The position numbers and the translations under genes were made by a program. Under the pieces are notes generated by a model that saw only the letters and a program-made list of their open reading frames with translations, searched no databases and was not told the origin of the DNA. From Thalassomonas haliotis (GTDB lineage: Bacteria > Pseudomonadota > Gammaproteobacteria > Enterobacterales > Alteromonadaceae), in NCBI RefSeq assembly GCF_028657945.1, contig NZ_CP059693.1, positions 2,790,001 through 2,854,000 on the forward strand: a stretch of DNA of 64,000 bases. The letters run 5' to 3'. This document shows positions 55,688 through 64,000 of this stretch, one piece after another (within the stretch, counting starts at the first letter, position 1; each line of letters starts with the position of its first letter).

Positions 55688-57208
55688 TTATTTGTACTTC
55701 CAGGTAATGTTGTTACCGCTAAAGGCTGAATAGGCATGAATGCCGATATGCCAGCTACCCGCACTTGGGTTATTGATAGTACAGGTTTCGGTATTACCAT
55801 AGTTCCATGAGCGACAAGTATAAGAACTTGTCGTTGGCGCGCTGCCGCTGCGCAGGTACAGATCGGCATCACCGCTGCCGCCGGTAATATCAACGACCAG
55901 CTGGGTAGTGCCTGCCGGGATTTCTTGCTCATAACGTACCCAGTTTTTACTGCTGGCAGATAAGTTGCTGTGGCTTACCGTGGTCCACTCACTTGGTGCG
56001 CCGGCAGTTCTAAAGGCTGCCATGGTCGCTGCAGTTTCGTTTAATACCCGGGTATTGTCACTGCGGGAACTGGTGCCTGTGGCTGTGCCGCCGTAAGTTT
56101 TGTTCGGGTTAGACCAGAATAACTGACGGGTACAACCTGAACTACAGTTATAGGCCATTACCGTACGCCAGTTGCTGCTTGGATCCTGGTAGCCGTGACC
56201 GTAGGAGAACGGAGAGTTAGTCGGATCATTTTCCGGGTTATGACGGGCACCCTGCAAGTGACCTAATTCATGGCCGAAAGAGTAATAACCGGTAGCACAA
56301 TCGTAATCGACGATGGCAAATGCGCTTGAAGCATTGGCATAAATAGCATCCGCCTGGCCACAGTAGCCGTTGGTATCATGCACTAATACCACCATATCGG
56401 CGCCATAGGTGTCACGCATAGTGTGTACTTCATCCATATAGCCGTCGTTGGTAGCAGCTAAACGGTTCAAGTCGGTTTCCGAATTGCTGTGCTCGGTATA
56501 GCTGACTTGCGCGGTATGAACAACATTTACGCTGGCGTTAACGCCACTGGTGCTGTAACCGTTGTTGGTTTCTGTTTCTGCCAGATCGATCAAGGCAGAG
56601 ATATTTCCCGACAGGCTGGCAGCTTTTGAGGTATATACAACCAAAACGTCGATAACCGGGTTGGCAGCGGTTGTCGCTTGTGCTGAAGCATCAAAAGCAG
56701 CACTTGCCGGCTCAACATAATCATCGGCGTGATCTTTAAATACGTCTTCGTTTACTTGCTCAACCGAGTGGTTGCCCTGACCCACAGAGCGGATGCGGTA
56801 TAATTTACCTTCGTAACGTACGGTACCTGTTACTGTGCCGTCACGCTCAACTAAAATAGCGGAGTTTTGCTGTTTGGTTAATGCATCGCTATTGCTGTTC
56901 AGGCTTAAAAATTCTGAAGAAACTTCACCCTGCCAAATCATGGAGCCGGATTTGCTCATGCTGGCCTTAGTTCTGCCAAACTCAATATTGAGCTGGTCAT
57001 CAAGCTGGATATTTAAGCTTTTAGTGCTTTGTTTTAAAGCACCTTTATTAATGTGAAACAGGCTGCGCTTGTTAACATCTGCTTTTAATGATTGCACGCT
57101 ATTCATTTCGGCATTGCTTGCTTGAGAGAATAAATCGGTTGCTGCCTGGGCTTGCATGCCCATGGTCAGTAACGCTGCTGAAATCACACTAAGTTTAAAT
57201 TTGTTCAT
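55688..57208 (-). CDS. Secreted zinc metalloprotease (reprolysin-like metzincin) with PPC domain
   Basis: The 506-residue protein has a signal peptide (about 1-23, QAQA), a propeptide-like region (to about 190), a metzincin catalytic domain with GHELGHLQGARH (zinc ligands His313, His317, His323; Glu314) and a Met-turn VMAYNCSSGC, and a C-terminal pre-peptidase (PPC) domain (about 410-506; DADLYLRSG). It digests extracellular protein. The ATG at 57208 follows AAGGAAGAT; the longer frame to 57292 lacks a ribosome site. It lies upstream of the two peptides on the same strand, with its own terminator. Confidence 0.92.
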   Translation of the reverse strand: MNKFKLSVISAALLTMGMQAQAATDLFSQASNAEMNSVQSLKADVNKRSLFHINKGALKQSTKSLNIQLDDQLNIEFGRTKASMSKSGSMIWQGEVSSEFLSLNSNSDALTKQQNSAILVERDGTVTGTVRYEGKLYRIRSVGQGNHSVEQVNEDVFKDHADDYVEPASAAFDASAQATTAANPVIDVLVVYTSKAASLSGNISALIDLAETETNNGYSTSGVNASVNVVHTAQVSYTEHSNSETDLNRLAATNDGYMDEVHTMRDTYGADMVVLVHDTNGYCGQADAIYANASSAFAIVDYDCATGYYSFGHELGHLQGARHNPENDPTNSPFSYGHGYQDPSSNWRTVMAYNCSSGCTRQLFWSNPNKTYGGTATGTSSRSDNTRVLNETAATMAAFRTAGAPSEWTTVSHSNLSASSKNWVRYEQEIPAGTTQLVVDITGGSGDADLYLRSGSAPTTSSYTCRSWNYGNTETCTINNPSAGSWHIGIHAYSAFSGNNITWKYK

Positions 57209-57615
57209 TTTATCTTCCTTTGTATAACAACTATCCTGAGTTTTTATTTTTTTGGATATTCTTATCGCCACCGTTAAGCGGTGGCTTCTCAACCTGCCGT
57301 CGAATATTCACGTTAACTTAATCAAAGTGTAATAAAAATGACTTAGCCTGTTAACATCCGGCAGCTTCTATACGATAAGTTGTTGATTATTTATGACTAG
57401 CAAAAAGGCGACAAAATTTCGCGATAAAGCGACACGGAAGTGAGGGGGCAGGCTGTAAGCCGCTGTTTATAAGGAATATCTCCCGGTGAATGTTTTTTTA
57501 TTTTCAGGATTATCTCTGAATAAAATACCGGAATTTGGCGTTATTTATGCTGTTTGTCTGAAATCTATCACTAAAGAGTTTGAGCACTATCTGAAAGTAA
57601 TTGGCCTGTGAACAG
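57209..57615. other. Intergenic region, no feature recognised
   Basis: This stretch of about 400 bases between the metalloprotease start and the TfoX-domain gene holds the protease promoter region. I saw no strong hairpin, repeat or credible frame. Confidence 0.4.
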
Positions 57616-57885
57616 CTATTTGGGCGCCAGGCCCATGTCTTCGAGACGGAGTAAAATGGCAACTTTTTGCTCTTTGGCTACCGTTTGCCTGTGGCGGTTT
57701 TCCTGAGCTCCGATGATGGCATAGAGGGAGTTTACTCCCGTTCCTTTGACGGTCTGCTTTAACCGTTTATAAAGTTCAAAAGGGTCGACAGCCATAAAGT
57801 CATCCACATTGTCGATAGCAACTTGCGCCAGGATTTCTTCACTTTTAGGACCAAAGCCTTTGAGATCTCTTATTCTTTTAGTCAT
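57616..57885 (-). CDS. TfoX C-terminal-domain protein (helix-hairpin-helix-like)
   Basis: The 89-residue protein has only the TfoX C-terminal domain: IRDLKGFGPKSEEILAQVAI (helix-hairpin-helix-like) followed by GTGVNSLYAIIGA. Full TfoX (Sxy) regulates competence in relatives; the N-terminal domain is absent here, so that role is not implied. The ATG at 57885 is preferred because the 14 extra residues of the longer frame are not part of the domain. It lies downstream of trhO by 92 bases. Confidence 0.75.
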   Translation of the reverse strand: MTKRIRDLKGFGPKSEEILAQVAIDNVDDFMAVDPFELYKRLKQTVKGTGVNSLYAIIGAQENRHRQTVAKEQKVAILLRLEDMGLAPK

Positions 57886-57977
57886 AAAAATTTTTGACAG
57901 GCAGGATGAAAACTTAGTTGCAGGCAATAAAACAGGTAAGGTAACAGCAAAGTGTTTACCTTACCCGGGAGCCGTTG

Positions 57978-58973
57978 TTAGCTGGCTTTGCTTTGTTGCT
58001 GGGCCTGCTGCTCGGCTATTTTCGCTTTTTTCGCCTGCTTTCTTAACTCCAGGCTTTTCTTGGCATCGCTGCCGATATGGGCTTCACCGCGCTGTTTGGC
58101 CAGTTCCATTTGCTTTTCGCGCTCGGCGTAACGGGCACGCTGCTCGTCGCTGACCTTATCGAGACAATGGTGACAACTAACGCCTTTTTGGTAGGCCTCA
58201 AGGGTTTTGTCTGCTTCGGTGATCGGCATACGACAGGCGTGACATTGGTCGTACTGGCCTTTGTTCAGCTGGTGGTCAACGGCAACCCTGTCGTCAAACA
58301 CAAAACATTCCCCTTGCCACATAGTGTTTTCTTCCGGCACTTCTTCCAGATATTTCAAAATACCGCCTTCAAGGTGATAAACCTCTTCAAAACCTTGCTC
58401 TTTCATATAAGCCGTTGATTTTTCACAGCGGATGCCACCGGTACAGAACATGGCCACTTTCTTGTGTTTGGCGGGATCCATGTTGTCTTTAACATATTGC
58501 GGAAACTCGCGGAAGGTTTCGGTATTGGGGTTGACGGCATTTTCAAAGGTACCGATTTCGATTTCATAATCGTTGCGGGTATCCACCAGGAAAACTTTGG
58601 GATCTGAAATTAATGCGTTCCAGTCTTTAGGTTTGACATAGGTGCCGACAACCTGTTTCGGATCTATGCCTTCAACACCCATAGTGACGATTTCTTTTTT
58701 CAGTTTGACCTTGCTGCGCTTAAACGGGCAAACTTCATTGTAAGATTCTTTATGTACCAGGTTGGCCAGGCGCTCATCGCTTTTTAACCAGTTAAGTACA
58801 GTGTCAATACCGGCCTGTGTTCCGGCGACCGTGCCGTTGATGCCTTCAAGGGCAAGTAATAAAGTACCGCGGACTTCATTGTCTTCCATTACTTTTAATA
58901 ACGGCTGACGCATTTGCTCGAAGTTTTCCAGGGTAACGAACTTGTATAAGGCGGATACTACAAATTGAGACAT
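57978..58973 (-). CDS. trhO: tRNA uridine(34) hydroxylase, rhodanese type
   Basis: The 331-residue protein matches the TrhO (YceA) family, which makes 5-hydroxyuridine at tRNA position 34 using oxygen. Residues about 1-95 form the N-terminal acylphosphatase-like domain; about 115-215 the rhodanese domain with the active loop [11 protein letters not shown] (Cys177); then a cysteine-rich segment ([16 protein letters not shown]) and a Lys/Ala/Gln-rich tail. Length is normal. Confidence 0.93.
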   Translation of the reverse strand: MSQFVVSALYKFVTLENFEQMRQPLLKVMEDNEVRGTLLLALEGINGTVAGTQAGIDTVLNWLKSDERLANLVHKESYNEVCPFKRSKVKLKKEIVTMGVEGIDPKQVVGTYVKPKDWNALISDPKVFLVDTRNDYEIEIGTFENAVNPNTETFREFPQYVKDNMDPAKHKKVAMFCTGGIRCEKSTAYMKEQGFEEVYHLEGGILKYLEEVPEENTMWQGECFVFDDRVAVDHQLNKGQYDQCHACRMPITEADKTLEAYQKGVSCHHCLDKVSDEQRARYAEREKQMELAKQRGEAHIGSDAKKSLELRKQAKKAKIAEQQAQQQSKAS

Positions 58974-59347
58974 ATTTTTTCCTACGGCTGTTCGGATCGT
59001 AAATCCGGTGCTAAAAATTCGGCGCGCATTATAGCCCAGGCACTATTAAGTGTACAGGCCGAAAAAATCTTTGCTAGTAGCGGCTTTTTAGTGGTTTTTT
59101 GCTGTAGTGGCTAAAATAGCTGTTATAGGGTAGGCGGATAGGCCTGTTCAGGGACAGACCGCAGCTTTGAGCTGCTTTTTAGGATGTGAGTGGCTTAGCC
59201 AAGGGGGAGCGGAAATGTTTCGCCGGTTTTTGCGTATCCCGGTGGTCTTTTACAGACACAGGTTTTCAGACACAGATTGTTGCTGAAAAACCTGTGCCTG
59301 ATTGAATAAAGGCGCAGCCTTAGTTAGCTGCTTAGCGCCGGGATAGC
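58974..59347. other. Intergenic region, hairpins only
   Basis: It contains an imperfect stem with arms CACAGGTTTTCAG near 59258 and its complement near 59284 (one bulge) and a small GGCGC/GCGCC stem near the stop of the next gene, possible terminators of the unknown exported protein. No gene recognised. Confidence 0.4.
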
Positions 59348-60145
59348 CTAATCCAGCAGCTTGGGGGTCTTGCCGGTAAAATCTATCCAGGCGTTACTGC
59401 CTAAAAGCGCGGCACCTTCAACACCGGGCTCTTGATAACGCATGACAAAGTTTTTTGGTCCATGGGCATAGGCAACGACTAAACCATAGTCGGCATCCAG
59501 ATAACCGCCGTGCGGCACCAACCCGGGGTAACTGATACGCCATGCCTGCCCGGCAATGCCGACATGGCCTAAGGTTAGTTTGCCGATAACATTATCTTTT
59601 AGTAAGAAAAACCAGGTCCAGGGACCGCCGGAGACTATAGTCATGACTTCGTCGATGCCGACCCCGTTTTCGGCGCTGTTGACGTGAAGTTTGCCGAATT
59701 TCTCCTGCAGAAAATACTTAACTTCCGGTGTCATGGCTTTCATATCATAAACTTTAGGATACGGCGCAACACCAACTTCAGAGGTGGAAAGAAAGCCGCC
59801 TCTGTGCGCTTCAGGCTGTCGGCCGGCCTTGTCGATTTCTTCCAATAACTGTCCCCTGTGTAAAGAAAAAAGAGACAGTAACCTGTTACTTTCATCCGGT
59901 GTGATTGCTCTTGTTTTAGCAGATTCAAGTATCGGTTTTGCTGCTTGGGGCAGAGGCAGGGTGCTGACGCGTACCCCAACGGTTCGTAATACTGCATTCA
60001 CTTTATCTACGCCGGTTGTCGGCGCTCTGCCGTCACTATATGACAGGGTGAGTTGACCCTGAGTAGCCGTTGAACCGGCAAAGCTCTGGGTGGCGGGCAG
60101 CGCAGCAAGCACTGTATATAATGCTAAATTTAACCATTTTTTCAT
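59348..60145 (-). CDS. Exported protein of unknown function
   Basis: The 265-residue protein has a signal peptide (about 1-23, QSFA). I do not recognise a family. Visible features: a helical middle (about 45-110), EVMTIVSGGPWTWFFLLKD and a C-terminal region rich in Gly and aromatic residues (GHVGIAGQAWRISYPGLVPH, GGYLDADYGLVVAYAHGP). No cysteine. The ATG at 60145 has AGGAAAC before it, better than the ATG five codons upstream. It stands alone between trhO and a LysR gene. Confidence 0.75.
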   Translation of the reverse strand: MKKWLNLALYTVLAALPATQSFAGSTATQGQLTLSYSDGRAPTTGVDKVNAVLRTVGVRVSTLPLPQAAKPILESAKTRAITPDESNRLLSLFSLHRGQLLEEIDKAGRQPEAHRGGFLSTSEVGVAPYPKVYDMKAMTPEVKYFLQEKFGKLHVNSAENGVGIDEVMTIVSGGPWTWFFLLKDNVIGKLTLGHVGIAGQAWRISYPGLVPHGGYLDADYGLVVAYAHGPKNFVMRYQEPGVEGAALLGSNAWIDFTGKTPKLLD

Positions 60146-60355
60146 GACTTGTTTCCTCATGTCGCTTTTTAAGGTTGAAAAAGTTTATGGAGCCAAGTCT
60201 AGGTGAGTTTGTCTTTTAGAAAAACATCATCCTGGTGAAGTTATTGTCTACTGCTGGTAAACAATTGTGCTTGTTTTATATAAAAATAACAAAAAAAGAA
60301 ACATAAGCTTACCCAGCTAAGGCAACGGAGCGCGCTACTGAACAGGCCCAAATGC

Positions 60356-61246
60356 TTACCGGTCAAAGTAACCGACAAGAAAATCAATAAAAGTACGTAC
60401 TTTGTGGGACTGCTCCTTGTGGTAAGGATAGATAGCATAGAGGGCGTGTTGATCCGCCTGCCATCGCGGTAATAACCGGGTGAGTTCGCCGGATTTCAGT
60501 TCTTTTTCAACAAACAGCTCTGGGATCAGGCAGATGCCAAGCCCGGCTAACGTTGCCTGTTTAAGGGCTAAACCGTTATTAACCACATAAGAACCCGGCG
60601 GCAAATCTATGGCCTGGGTTTCTCCCTGACGGTGAAAGACCCAGTGCCTGGGAGATGACGACAAACTATAGACAAGACAATTATGCTCACCAAGATCATC
60701 CGGACCCGTTAAGTGAGTCGCGCGCTCAAGATAATCCGGTGCTGCACAAAGCACCCGTTTCATGCCCAGAATTTTCCGGGATCTGAGACTGGAATTTTTA
60801 AGCGCGCCGCCGCCGCGAATGGCAATATCCAGCCCCTGATCCACCAAGTCAACATAATGATCGCTCATCATCACTTCAACCGATATTTCAGGGTGTTGTT
60901 GCATAAACTCGCATACCGCAGGATTTATCTGTAGCAGTCCCACTGACATAGGTACGCTGATTTTGAGCAAACCGCTGAGCTGATGTGACGATGCTAATAT
61001 CGATAAATCCGCATGGTTTAATTCATCCAATATATGACGGACATGATTGTAATAGCGTTGACCGTTTTCGGTAATGTGCATCTTTCTGGTGGTGCGGTTA
61101 ATTAACGGACTCTTAAGGTCGTCTTCCAGTTCACTGATGTTTTTGCTGATGGCCGCTTTGGACAAACCCATATCCTCGGCGGCAGCTTTAAAGCTGCCTA
61201 ATTCAATAACGCGGCGAAATACGGTGATCGCTCTTAACTTATCCAT
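60356..61246 (-). CDS. LysR-family transcriptional regulator
   Basis: The 296-residue protein has the LysR winged helix (residues 1-60, with SFKAAAEDMGLSKAAISKNI) and a substrate-binding domain typical of the CrgA-like group (LKISVPMSVGLLQINPAV, GLDIAIRGGGALKNSSL). It is divergent from the flavin reductase gene across 155 bases, the usual layout for a regulator and its target. The effector is unknown. Confidence 0.9.
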   Translation of the reverse strand: MDKLRAITVFRRVIELGSFKAAAEDMGLSKAAISKNISELEDDLKSPLINRTTRKMHITENGQRYYNHVRHILDELNHADLSILASSHQLSGLLKISVPMSVGLLQINPAVCEFMQQHPEISVEVMMSDHYVDLVDQGLDIAIRGGGALKNSSLRSRKILGMKRVLCAAPDYLERATHLTGPDDLGEHNCLVYSLSSSPRHWVFHRQGETQAIDLPPGSYVVNNGLALKQATLAGLGICLIPELFVEKELKSGELTRLLPRWQADQHALYAIYPYHKEQSHKVRTFIDFLVGYFDR

Positions 61247-61401
61247 TGTTGCTGAAATCTTACTTTTGTTTACTAGTAGTAAATTATCATACCACTGAAT
61301 GGCAGTTTATCCACTATATGGCGAGCGTTATAGTGAAACTCAATGAACAGTTGTGGTCAAGGCTGCGGCTCAAGCCACTGGTAATTCACTAAGGAATACG
61401 C

Positions 61402-61944
61402 ATGAAAAAGATACTTGCATTCTCCGGCAGTAATCACAGCCAATCCATTCATCAGCACTTGATTGATTTTGCTGCAAGCAAAGTGGCCAATAATGCGGTC
61501 AGCGTTATTGACCTCAAGCAATTCCCTTTGCCTGTCTATAGCCAGGATATTGAAGCCCGGGGATTGCCTGATGCGGCGAAAGATTTAAGGCAGCTAATGG
61601 CTGAATATGACGCGCTGATGATCGCCTCGCCCGAGCATAACGGCTCAATGCCGGCGTTTTTAAAAAATATAATTGACTGGTTATCCCGTGTTGCCGAGCC
61701 GGGTCAACCGTTTTTCGGCGACATCAGCAAACCTGTGTTACTGCTGAGCACCTCGCCAGGGCAAAGCGGCGGGGCCACTAATCTCAAGCACATGGCCGAA
61801 TTAATGCCCTGGTGGGGAGGCGAAGTAAAAGGCTGTTATAGCCTGGGAAATTATCATGAAAAATGCATTGATGGCGTATTTAATCAATCAACGGACCAGG
61901 CATTAACAGAGACAGTACATTCATTTGAAACAACATTGCGATAA
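61402..61944 (+). CDS. NADPH-dependent FMN reductase family protein
   Basis: The 180-residue flavodoxin-like protein has the FMN phosphate loop FSGSNHSQSIH (about 8-18), SPEHNGSMPAFLKNIIDWLS and STSPGQSGGATNLKHM. Such enzymes reduce flavins, quinones or azo groups with NAD(P)H. AAGGAA precedes the ATG. It lies 18 bases before dps, so both may answer to the divergent LysR regulator, suggesting oxidative or redox stress. Confidence 0.88.
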   Translation: MKKILAFSGSNHSQSIHQHLIDFAASKVANNAVSVIDLKQFPLPVYSQDIEARGLPDAAKDLRQLMAEYDALMIASPEHNGSMPAFLKNIIDWLSRVAEPGQPFFGDISKPVLLLSTSPGQSGGATNLKHMAELMPWWGGEVKGCYSLGNYHEKCIDGVFNQSTDQALTETVHSFETTLR

Positions 61945-61962
61945 CTAGCAGGGGAGTTCACC

Positions 61963-62430
61963 ATGACAACGATTGATATAGGAATAAACGAGCAGGACAG
62001 AATAAAGATCAGCGCGGCATTAAAACATTTGCTTGCTGATACCTACACCCTTTATTTGCAAAGTCATCATTTTCACTGGAATGTGACCGGCATGCAGTTT
62101 AGAGAGCTGCACCTGATGTTTGAAGAACAATACGAGCAGTTGGCGGTGGCCGTCGACGATATTGCCGAACGGATCCGGACTTTAGGTGAAGCGGCGCCGG
62201 GCACTTATACGGCTTTTTCAGAACTCAGTGCCATTGAGGAAGTGGCTGGCGTGCCGCCGGCAAATGAAATGGTGGCGATACTGGCCCGCAGCCATGAACA
62301 AGTGATCAAAACCTGCCGTGATGTTTTACGCCTGGCGCAGCAAGGGGAGGATGAATCGTCGGCATCCCTGGTATCTGATCGGATGCGCGAACATGAAAAG
62401 TCCGCCTGGATGTTACGTGCCATGCTTTGA
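61963..62430 (+). CDS. dps: Dps-family ferroxidase
   Basis: The 155-residue protein is of the Dps family, which forms 12-subunit shells that oxidise and store iron with peroxide and protect DNA. Ligands are visible: His38 in HFHWNVTG, His50, and Asp65 with Glu69 (VDDIAERI). The N-terminal tail is short with few lysines, so DNA binding is doubtful. It follows the FMN reductase by 18 bases. Confidence 0.93.
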   Translation: MTTIDIGINEQDRIKISAALKHLLADTYTLYLQSHHFHWNVTGMQFRELHLMFEEQYEQLAVAVDDIAERIRTLGEAAPGTYTAFSELSAIEEVAGVPPANEMVAILARSHEQVIKTCRDVLRLAQQGEDESSASLVSDRMREHEKSAWMLRAML

Positions 62431-62586
62431 CGGCTATTTCTTTGGGCAAGCTTGAATGGATACGCTCTGTTCAGGCTGGTCTTTAAGTTTTGCAGGTACT
62501 GTTTGCATATATTAATACCCACCGGGCCGGATATCCCCTGGTAAGCATCAACAAAGTTGTTGTGCTCGCTAAAATTTACTGGGCAT

Positions 62587-62611
62587 AAAAAAGGCGAGCC
62601 TTAGCTCGCCT
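62587..62611 (-). terminator. Intrinsic terminator after metG
   Basis: The eight-base-pair stem AGGCGAGC/GCTCGCCT with a four-base loop is followed on the minus strand by six T, 22 bases after the metG stop. Confidence 0.9.
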
Positions 62612-62633
62612 GAAATATTCAAGGAGGGGGGAG

Positions 62634-64000
62634 TTATTTCACCCGCATACCCGGCTGTGCGCCTTCTTCCGGGTTTAAGATCCATAAATCTTTGCCGCCG
62701 GGACCGGCTGCCAAGACCATGCCTTCTGACATGCCAAAGCGCATCTTACGCGGCGCCAGGTTGGCAACCATGACCGTCATTTTACCTTCCAGATCTTCCG
62801 GCTGATAGGCGGATTTAATACCGGCAAAGACCTGGCGGGTTTCGCCGCCTAAGTCCAGCTCAAGACGCAGTAATTTGTCGGCTTTTTCCACATGTTCGGC
62901 TTTAACGATTTTCGCGACCCGCAAATCGATTTTGGCAAAATCGTCAAACTGGATTTCTTCTGAAATCGGATCGTCGGCTAACGGGCCAGTTACCGGCGCT
63001 TTAGTCTCAACGGCTAAACTTTCTTTTGAAGCTTCTGTCATGGCGTTCACTTTATCCATATCAACACGTTGCAATAAGGCTTTGAACTTGTTGATTTTAT
63101 GATCTGTTAATAGGGTTTTATGGCCTTCCCAGACAAGTGTGTCGTTCAGGAAAGCTTCTGTGCTTTCGGCAAGCTTAGGCAGCACCGGCTTAAGGTAAGT
63201 CATTAAGGTACGGAACATATTGATGCCCAGTGAGCAGATATCCTGTACTTGCTGCTGCTTGGTTTCATCTTTGACCAGCTGCCAGGGTTCTTTCACGGCA
63301 ATATATTCGTTAACCTTATCGGCAAGCGCCATGATTTCACGCATTGCACGGCCAAAATCGCGCGCTTCATAATGGGCGGCGATACTGTCGCCTGCGGCCA
63401 TGACTTCATCTGCCAGTGCCTGATTGTCAATGTTGGTTGATAACATGCCGTCAAAGCGCTTGGTAATAAAGCTGGCGCAACGTGAAGCGATATTGACCAC
63501 TTTACCAACCAAGTCAGAATTTACCCGCTGGGCAAAGTCTTCCAGGTTTAAATCCAGGTCATCAATGCGGCTGGTGAGCTTGGCGGCATAATAATAACGC
63601 AGGTATTCCGGGTTTAAATGTTCTAAGTAGGTACGGCCTTTAATAAAGGTGCCTTTGGACTTGGACATTTTCGCGCCGTTAACGGTCACGAAACCGTGGG
63701 CGTAAACCGACGTTGGCTTGCGGTATCCGGCGCCTTCTAACATGGCTGGCCAGAACAGGCTGTGGAAATAGATGATGTCTTTACCGATAAAGTGGTAAAG
63801 CTCGGCATCCGAGTCTTTTTTCCAGAAGGCATCAAAGTCGATACCGGCCTTGTCGCATAAGTTTTTAAAGCTGCCCATATAACCGATAGGGGCGTCTAAC
63901 CAGACATAGAAATATTTGCCCGGGGCATTGGGGATTTCAAAGCCGAAATAAGGGGCGTCACGGCTGATATCCCATTGCTGCAGGCCTTGCTCGAACCATT
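62634..64000 (-). CDS. metG: Methionine-tRNA ligase, C-terminal 455 residues
   Basis: The frame is open to the window edge, so the 5' end lies outside. The visible part starts [16 protein letters not shown] and includes [13 protein letters not shown], the KMSKS loop ([11 protein letters not shown]), the anticodon-binding helical region and, after a linker, the C-terminal tRNA-binding OB domain ([18 protein letters not shown] to the end). It charges methionine onto tRNA. An internal ATG at 63878 is not the start because the conserved sequence continues upstream of it. Confidence 0.96.
   Translation of the reverse strand, partial: WFEQGLQQWDISRDAPYFGFEIPNAPGKYFYVWLDAPIGYMGSFKNLCDKAGIDFDAFWKKDSDAELYHFIGKDIIYFHSLFWPAMLEGAGYRKPTSVYAHGFVTVNGAKMSKSKGTFIKGRTYLEHLNPEYLRYYYAAKLTSRIDDLDLNLEDFAQRVNSDLVGKVVNIASRCASFITKRFDGMLSTNIDNQALADEVMAAGDSIAAHYEARDFGRAMREIMALADKVNEYIAVKEPWQLVKDETKQQQVQDICSLGINMFRTLMTYLKPVLPKLAESTEAFLNDTLVWEGHKTLLTDHKINKFKALLQRVDMDKVNAMTEASKESLAVETKAPVTGPLADDPISEEIQFDDFAKIDLRVAKIVKAEHVEKADKLLRLELDLGGETRQVFAGIKSAYQPEDLEGKMTVMVANLAPRKMRFGMSEGMVLAAGPGGKDLWILNPEEGAQPGMRVK

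Noticed and set aside
62634-63878. metG starting at the internal ATG at 63878
   Set aside because: Conserved MetRS sequence continues in frame to the window edge, so the true start lies outside.

Overview
The window reads as chromosome from a marine gammaproteobacterium of the Alteromonadales, most likely Colwelliaceae (Thalassomonas-like). This is an inference from gene content: several large outer-membrane TonB-dependent receptors of the Oar type, AroG, TrhO, MetG and Dps of gammaproteobacterial type, and short palindromic intergenic elements. The phosphatase gene at the left edge and metG at the right edge are cut by the window.

Positions 1-27000 form a nucleic-acid and nucleoside salvage region. 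On the minus strand a RutR-like TetR regulator is followed by an endonuclease/exonuclease/phosphatase-fold lipoprotein and a secreted alkaline phosphatase. Three Oar-type receptors (3368, 7106, 16917) are interleaved with the pyrimidine and deoxynucleoside genes cdd-deoA, upp, tdk and udk-nupC-deoC. Next come deoD, a small XapX protein, aroG, a conventional TonB-dependent receptor and deoB. Two palindromic operator types recur. TTGACCA-n2-TGGTCAA, the published E. coli RutR consensus, lies before the regulator operon, the receptors and cdd-deoA. A second motif, TTGACAC-n2-GTGTCAA, overlaps the -35 boxes of promoters for udk-nupC-deoC, the second receptor and the deoB/xdh divergent pair. I infer one coordinated scheme: extracellular cleavage, outer-membrane uptake, NupC import, and breakdown of base and sugar.

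Positions 27000-44200 hold a purine catabolic cluster: xdhABC, allB, alc, uraD, uraH, allA, guaD, puuD, an IS5-family insertion, glcB, a second RutR-like TetR gene and an adenine deaminase. Together they can take adenine, guanine, hypoxanthine or xanthine through urate, allantoin and ureidoglycolate to glyoxylate, which malate synthase G turns into malate. A 50-bp palindrome between deoB and xdhA appears to hold overlapping divergent promoters and links the ribose/deoxyribose and purine branches.

Positions 44200-64000 are mixed: a hotdog thioesterase, a DUF3750-like protein, a secreted D-Ala-D-Ala dipeptidase-like enzyme, an orphan periplasmic binding protein, a secreted amidohydrolase overlapping a FemAB-like acyltransferase, an EamA exporter, trmO, rcsF, an unusual symporter/binding-protein fusion, two twin cysteine-rich precursor-like peptides with duplicated promoters, a secreted metzincin protease, a TfoX C-terminal-domain protein, trhO, an unknown exported protein, a LysR/flavin-reductase/Dps group, and partial metG. 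Non-coding repeats include a MITE-like family with 18-bp inverted ends, a second long-hairpin element, a 51-bp tandem repeat, and 71-bp inverted copies flanking deoD-aroG. I see no tRNA, rRNA or CRISPR.
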